A stretch of 64,000 nt of DNA, from the NCBI GenBank assembly GCA_015832175.1, contig WJXW01000004.1:186001-250000 (forward strand), read 5' to 3'. Both the position numbers and the translations under genes were made by a program. The notes beneath the pieces were generated by a model that was not told the DNA's origin, made no database searches, and saw nothing but the letters and a program-made list of their open reading frames with translations. The DNA is from Paraphaeosphaeria minitans. Lineage: Eukaryota > Ascomycota > Dothideomycetes > Pleosporales > Didymosphaeriaceae. This document shows, in pieces, positions 58,201 to 64,000 of the stretch (positions are counted from its first letter, which is position 1; each line of letters opens with the position of its first letter).

Positions 58201-58831
58201 TTGATATTAGCTGTTATATATTTTAAGGACTTTTTAGTTAATCTAATCTAAAATCATCTAGTGTACTATAGGCACTAGCTTTTTTAGGCAGTTAAAGCCT
58301 CTTACCTACTAGACTTTATATAGAATAGTCTAAATCTAGTATAGAGGCATAATATTCTTGCTAATAGTTATTATCTCACTAAATTTCTAGGCTAGAGCTG
58401 CCTCCTAATAGAACATTAGCTTAGAAATAAGTAAAATTTCTATAGGTTTTAGCTAGTCTCTAACATTTATCTTCTTTAGTTATTTAGGTGTTAATTAGTG
58501 CCCCCTTCTAAAATCTATATATCTAGGTTTAAACATTCCTAAATATACATCTAGTTAAGGTCCCTAAAAAGCTATTATAGCTTATTATTATTCAATAGCT
58601 CTTTCTCTCTAATTTAATCTCTCTACCTCTAATAGGCGGTCTCCTCTTAGGTTATTTATAGGCTAAACTTTATCTACTACCTTCTTATGCATAGTGTAGG
58701 TAATTCCTAATTACTTAGCTACTATTACCTAACGTTCTTACGCTTATTGTTTAATTAATTCTACTTAACTAATTTCCTACTTATCTTCTCTATCTTCCAC
58801 CTCTTTATCGCTAAAGTATACACTAATAGGG
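55214..58831 (-). mobile_element. Fragment E: older Ty3/gypsy pol on minus strand
   Basis: Minus-strand translation shows a different gypsy lineage from A-C. RT sequence lies at ~57,780-58,200 (RDANLPPLANKFLERIRSRVIYSLFNLF, then IGLVRHYTLL). RNase H lies at ~57,050-57,380 (WSKVELKWHLTKLKCKVVV and QLNWFSTNLPRLV). A gag/protease-RT linker is seen at ~58,330-58,800 (FRRGH, AALAWKFSEI). The integrase part (~55,600-56,900) is less clear. Stops throughout. The 5' side is cut by element C and no LTR was found, so it is a truncated, old insertion. Confidence 0.72.
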
Positions 58832-59287
58832 TGTTAGGATCCAGCCGCGCGCGAGCAGCGGGGCGCGAGCTTATTAGACTACTAGTCCGCTAGAGTTAGC
58901 TAACTAAGTAGTTAGATAACAAGTTATAGGTTCTAAGAGTTCTAAGAACTATATAGGCCTTGCCTATATAGGAACTCTAGGATGCGTAGGACTCGCCCGC
59001 ACGGAACTCTAGGACATATAGGACTCTGGGATATATAGGACTCTAGGACATATAGGATTCTAGGAAGTGTAGGACTACTTAGTATATAGGAACGTAAAAA
59101 TAGGCTTCTTATACTTATATTTAATCTATTTATTAATCTATTATTTAAATTCTAGCAGACTAAATTGTTAACTTATTATACTTTATAAAATACTATTATA
59201 TTAATAAGACCTTCTACTTTCTGTAAGTACTCCTGCCTAAGAACTAACCTTAACCCTTTAGGACTAGCTACCCTTTTAGATTTAATA
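58832..59287 (+). repeat. 5' LTR of element C (variant U3)
   Basis: 456 bp from TGTTAGGATCCAGCC to TTTAATA. The right part, from ACTTAGTATATAGGAACG (~59,078) on, matches the LTRs of A and B. The left part shares only the first ~10 bases: it has a CpG-rich patch (CGCGCGCGAGCAGCGGGGCGCG near 58,845-58,868) and tandem GGACTCTAGGACATATA-type units (~58,965-59,075). Confidence 0.85.
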
Positions 59288-59329
59288 TCTTAAACACCCT
59301 TAATATAAGTACTTTATAAACTCCTACCT

Positions 59330-62300
59330 TTTCTACAGCTTTAGGTACCGCTAAGATTACTCCTATAAAGGATAGTAGTAAGGTATATAAACCTAATCTT
59401 TACTTTAGTAAATAATCTTAAACTAATGTCTAAATTCTCTAGTTAGACCTCTACTTCTTTAACTTAGATAAACCCCTTAAAGATAAGAAGAAGGTTATCT
59501 TCGCAGCAATATATATATAAGGAGATATAGGATTATAGATTCATCCTTACCTTAAAAAGTACCTAGGAATAGACTATAATAATAATAACAACAATTACGT
59601 AAATAAGCACGCTAATACAGTTAATATTATTAAGAATTATAATAACTTTAAGAAATACCTTAAACAACTTTTTAGGATTACTAATAAGGACTCTATTATA
59701 AAAGCAAAGATTTAGACTATAACTTAGAAATAATTAGTAGCTAAGTATATAACTAAGTTTTATAGATACGCTGTGTAACTTAACTAGAATAATAAATCTC
59801 TTTAGGATATATATAAATAAGGACTTAAATAGAAACTACGTAAGGAACTCCTATGTAGTAGTGCGTAAATTACTAACTTTAAAGAACTATATAAAGAAAC
59901 TATTAGGATTAATAAAGAATAGTTCTTGCTATAATAGAAGCTCTACTAAAACTCTAGGGCGATAAGCTTTAGACAACTAGTAAAAGTGGTTTATAAGAAC
60001 CCTGTTAGAATCGTCTAAAAGCAACAGCTAAGGAACTACTAGAGATATAAACTAATAAAAGATGTCTAGTTTAACTACTTAGGTAAAGGAAAAGGAGGAA
60101 GGATAGGCCCTAAGTAGCCTAATAAAGACGTCTCTAATAGAAGTTAATAACTAATAACTAAGACCTGTTAATGCTTTATATATAGTAAACTAGGCCGTAT
60201 AGCCAGGAACTATAGATTAAAGAATAAAGTCTATTAAACTAAGTTAAATGTACTAACTATTAAGGACTAAAAACCTAATAAGGAATAGGAAGTTATTATA
60301 ACATTATTTAGTTACTAACGCGTTATACTAGAATAAAATAAGTAATTAGATTTACCTAACTTATAATTATATAAAGACCTAGAAGACAACTCTAACGTAT
60401 ACTACAACGTAGAAGACGTAGAAGAGATACTAAGATCTCCTACTCTTTACCTACAAAGTAGGCAGGAAGAAGACAACCTTATGTTACCTAAGTATAAACT
60501 AAATGTTTAGGACTATATAGAACCCCACTAGGCACTAAAAGGGATACAACCCTATAAAAATAAGGAATTAGACTACGTACTAAAGTACTACCTAGACTAC
60601 TAAAATCCTATACACTAATTATGTATATAAACGCATTGCAAAGAACCAATATACACATAATATAAGATAGAGAAAGAGGAGAATAAGAAATAACCTAGAA
60701 GGAAACTACGCTATAGATAAATATAAATAGACTACTCTATTACAGCTTGTAATAAATACCTCTAGAATAAATAATAAGTAAAATACTTTCCTTACCTTAC
60801 GCTAAAGGGCAACAAATGCTATAACATACTTATTAATAAAGACTATATATAACTATACTAGTACACGTGTCTAAACTAAGACTGCAAATACTACTATATA
60901 GCTAAATATTTAGATAGCTTTATAAACTGCCCTACGTAAGAAGTAATAATAGAGCTACTAATTTAACTAGTATATAGGAATAGTAAAGACTATAGGAGGA
61001 AAAACAGAAGAATATCTTTATAGGAAAAAGAAAAAGACAATCTATATAAGCTACGTACTTAAGAATAATAATAGAAGCAGATGCTTAGAAACGCATACTA
61101 GGCACTAGAACTTAACTATAACTTATATAAATAGATGTCTTTTTTAGGCCTAAACTTAGATAAGAAAACGCCTTTATTAAATTAAATGCTATAGTAAATA
61201 TAGTATTAATTAAGCTACTAGTATAGCTTAAAGGAATACAGGCTTAAGCTCTTATAGACTTAAGAGTAGGAAAGAACTTTATATTTTATTAGATAGTAAG
61301 ATAAGTAGGACTTATAATGTTAGAGAAAGAAGTACCCTATATTATCTATATTGCAAATAGATCCCTAATACCTAAGACACCTTAAATATACTAAAAGGTT
61401 ACTACTATAATAACAGTCTAAGGATATAGAGAGGAACTTACCTTAAATGTCTTACTAGGATCTAAGTATAAGTTAGTCTTAGGATTATCTTAGTTAATAA
61501 TACACAACCTATAAATTAACTAGGGTATAAAGAAAATATTATTTAAACACTATAATTATATATTATAAGCAAAGCCTACGCATTAACTAAAAATAATAGT
61601 AGATAAGGGAGTTATTAATAACATAATACCGCAATAAATAGTTAAAAAACAGAAATACACCTTAGTAGACGCTAGTAGGAACTACTAGATTAAGAAGTGT
61701 AAGAAGGAGAATAATAGTACACCCTTTACCTTACTAAAAGAGTACAGGAAATAGACACACATATTTATAAAAAAGGAAGGAAAAGTAAACCTACTAGAAC
61801 ATTAACCCTAGGATCTTACGATAGACCTAGAAGAAGGGAAAATGCTACCTTTTAGACTACTATATAGTAAGATAGGAAAAGAACTCCTTAAAGAACGTAA
61901 TTTTATTAAGACAAACCTTAAGAAAGGATATATATAACTATTAAAGTTATTAGCAGTAAGCCCTTTTATGTTTATTAAGAAAAAGGATAGATTAGACAGA
62001 CTATACATTAACTACTAATAACTTAATAATATAATAATAAAGAACTAATATCTACTACTAAACATTATAGAGTTACGAGATTAATTATCTTAAGCCAAGA
62101 TATTTATAACGATAGATCTAAGAGACAGTTACCACCTTATACAAATTAAAAAAGGTAAAGAATAGAAAACAGCGTTTTAATTACGCTATAGACTATTTAA
62201 GTATAAGGTTATACTATTTAGACTTACAAATGCACTAGCAGCTTTTATAGCACTTATTAATAATATACTCTGTAAACATCTAGACATATTTGTTATCGCG

Positions 62301-64000
62301 TATATAGACAATATTCTTGTTTTTTCTAAAAATAAATTAGACCACACTAAGCATATACAAATAGTACTAGAAGCACTAAACAAAGTATGCCTTTATATTA
62401 AACTTAAGAAATATAAGTTTAACGTTAAATAACTTAAATTCCTAGGACATATTATTACTATAGAAGGAATTAAGATAGTACTAAGTAAAATTAAATACAT
62501 TAAGAACTAGCTAATACTAAAGACAGCTAAGAATATTTAAGAATTCTTAGAATTCTATAGATTTAACTAACAATTTATCTAAGATTACGCAAAGGTTATA
62601 ATACCTTTAATAAATCTTATAAAGAAGGATGTACCCTTTAAATAGATAGATAAGTGCGGAATATTATTCTAACTCCTTAAGACAGTATATATTATAGAAC
62701 CTATCTTTATTTATTTTAGAAGTAATGAACTACTATGCTTTAAAATAGACGCTAGCGATCTTACGCTAGGCGCCTACGCTAAATAAGAACATAATAGTAA
62801 ATAGTACCTAATTACTTATTACTTATGTAAATTTAATAACGCTAAAACATAATACAACATATATAATAAAGAAGTCTACGCTATTATTAAAGCCTTAAAG
62901 CACTAGAGGGTTTACGCGCTTAGTTACTTAACGCTAGAAATCTATACAGATTATAAGAACCTTCTAAGATTCACAATAATAAAAGAACTTACACTATAAT
63001 AATAAAAATAGTCGCAAACTACAGGATAGTATAAGTTTAGAATTATTTATGTAGCTAGAAAAGAAAATAGCAGAGCAGACGCTCTTAGCTAACAAAGTGA
63101 TTTAGTAGGAGAAAAAGTAAAAACTTTCTTTACAATCTTTTACAAAGCTAAAGATAGATCTCTAGAGCTAATAGTAGAACTAAATTAACTTTTAGTAATT
63201 AACTAAGAAGTTCTAGAATATCTACAGACTAAGATTATCTAACAATACCACAATAATCCTATATACAGACACCTAGGCATTATAAAGACAATAGAACTTA
63301 TCTAAAGGAATTACACTTTTAAAGGAATTAAGGAAGCTATAATAACTTATATCTATAAATGTGTAGAATACTAAAAAAACAAACATAGCACACATCTTAA
63401 ATATAGAGAGATGTAAGTAATTAGAATACTAACAGCACTATAGGAAGACATCGCTATAGATTTTGTCACAGGAATTCTAAACTCTAAAGATCTAATAACA
63501 GGAATTAAATACAATAGTATACTAGTAATAGTCTACTAACTAACTAAGTATATTAAGCTTATTCTATACCTTAAAAGAATAATAGCAAAAGAACTTACTT
63601 TTCTTATCCTAGATAGACTAATTAGACACTATAGAATCCTAAAAACAATTATTAGCGATAGAAACAAGCTCTTTACATTAAATTATTAAATAACGCTTAT
63701 AGCACTACTTAGAACAAAATAAAAGCTATTAACAGCTTACTATCTACAAACAGACAGATAGATAGAACGTATAAACTAAACTATAGAAACGTACCTACGT
63801 ATCTACTATAATAGTTAAAAGAATAACTAGATTTTATTACTACCTATAGCACAGTTAGCCTATAATAACAAAGTATTAGTAGCATTAGGACATACACTGT
63901 TCTATGTAAACTATAGAAGACACCTACATCTCTTTAATTAATAATTTCCTACAATAATTAAAGCAAAAGAAGCTATAGATATAGTAGAAAATATAAAGAA
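59330..64000 (+). pseudogene. gag-pol relic of element C, partial
   Basis: gag (~59,330-60,110), zinc knuckle region (~60,170-60,220), protease region (~61,250), RT (~61,880-62,340, with the same Asp-to-Asn change in the YIDN box as element B), RNase H (~62,745-63,110) and integrase (~63,240 to the edge). Dense TAA/TAG stops; not functional. Confidence 0.85.

Larger units (their letters stand above)
58832..64000 (+). mobile_element. Element C: third chromovirus copy, cut by window edge
   Basis: Same family as A and B from the R-U5 part of the LTR through integrase; chromodomain and 3' LTR lie beyond the window. It inserted next to (probably into) fragment E. Internal sequence is a patchwork: A-like near 60,677-61,197 (identical over 521 bp by eye), then strongly B-like from ~61,500 to ~62,520, then mixed. 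Target duplication cannot be checked here. Confidence 0.88.

Noticed and set aside
31520..64000. Regional centromere
   Set aside because: AT-rich RIP-mutated repeats fit both a centromere and any heterochromatic island; nothing here distinguishes them without CENP-A data.
27700..64000. Starship giant transposon or captain recombinase
   Set aside because: No DUF3435 tyrosine recombinase frame was seen and every traceable mobile gene is retroviral-type pol.

Overview
The window comes from a filamentous ascomycete (Pezizomycotina; Dothideomycetes-like is my guess, not proven). Evidence: short 45-90 nt GT-AG introns, fungal-only families (Pth11-like CFEM receptor, AA9 LPMO, TmpA, HET) and RIP-type decay of repeats.

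Bases 1 to about 27,700 are a gene-rich arm of ordinary base composition. In order: the 5' part of an FAD oxidoreductase (-, runs off the left edge); a CFEM/Pth11-like 7TM receptor (+, 4 exons); a nitronate monooxygenase (-); a broken HET-domain gene (-); a GPI-anchored wall protein (-) divergent from an AA9 lytic polysaccharide monooxygenase (+); an NmrA-like protein (-); TmpA (+, 8 exons); a microbial-type PARG protein (-); a PLAC8 protein (-); a mitochondrial-looking protein of unknown function (-, 3 exons) divergent from full-length CAND1 (+, 3 exons); and an FAD monooxygenase (-). Four gene pairs converge with 100-260 bp between stops. Exon joins were worked out by hand from reading frame, splice sites and family continuity.

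Bases 27,700-31,520 are a transition zone of relics: a TIR element (MITE-like), a short RNase H relic, a small Cys-containing ORF, and a protein-kinase pseudogene that keeps a clean 49-nt intron but carries four in-frame stops.

From about 31,520 to the end the DNA is extremely AT/TpA-rich with no host gene. It is a nested stack of RIP-mutated LTR retrotransposons. Elements A (32,408-39,067) and B (48,185-54,847) are full-length copies of one Ty3/gypsy chromovirus, each with ~430-bp LTRs and exact 5-bp target-site duplications (TGGTT, ATTAC). Element C (58,832 to the edge) is a third relative with a different U3. Element D (40,487-47,577, minus strand) is a Ty1/copia element with 238-bp LTRs and an AATAT duplication. 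D and B sit inside an older plus-strand reading frame (F), and a minus-strand gypsy fragment (E) lies between B and C.

The most interesting signals are a conserved antisense frame (Cys-rich plus a charged helix) near the 3' end of chromoviruses A and B, and the mosaic makeup of C: a 521-bp tract identical to A, followed by B-like pol. I found no CRISPR array, tRNA, rRNA or Starship captain gene.
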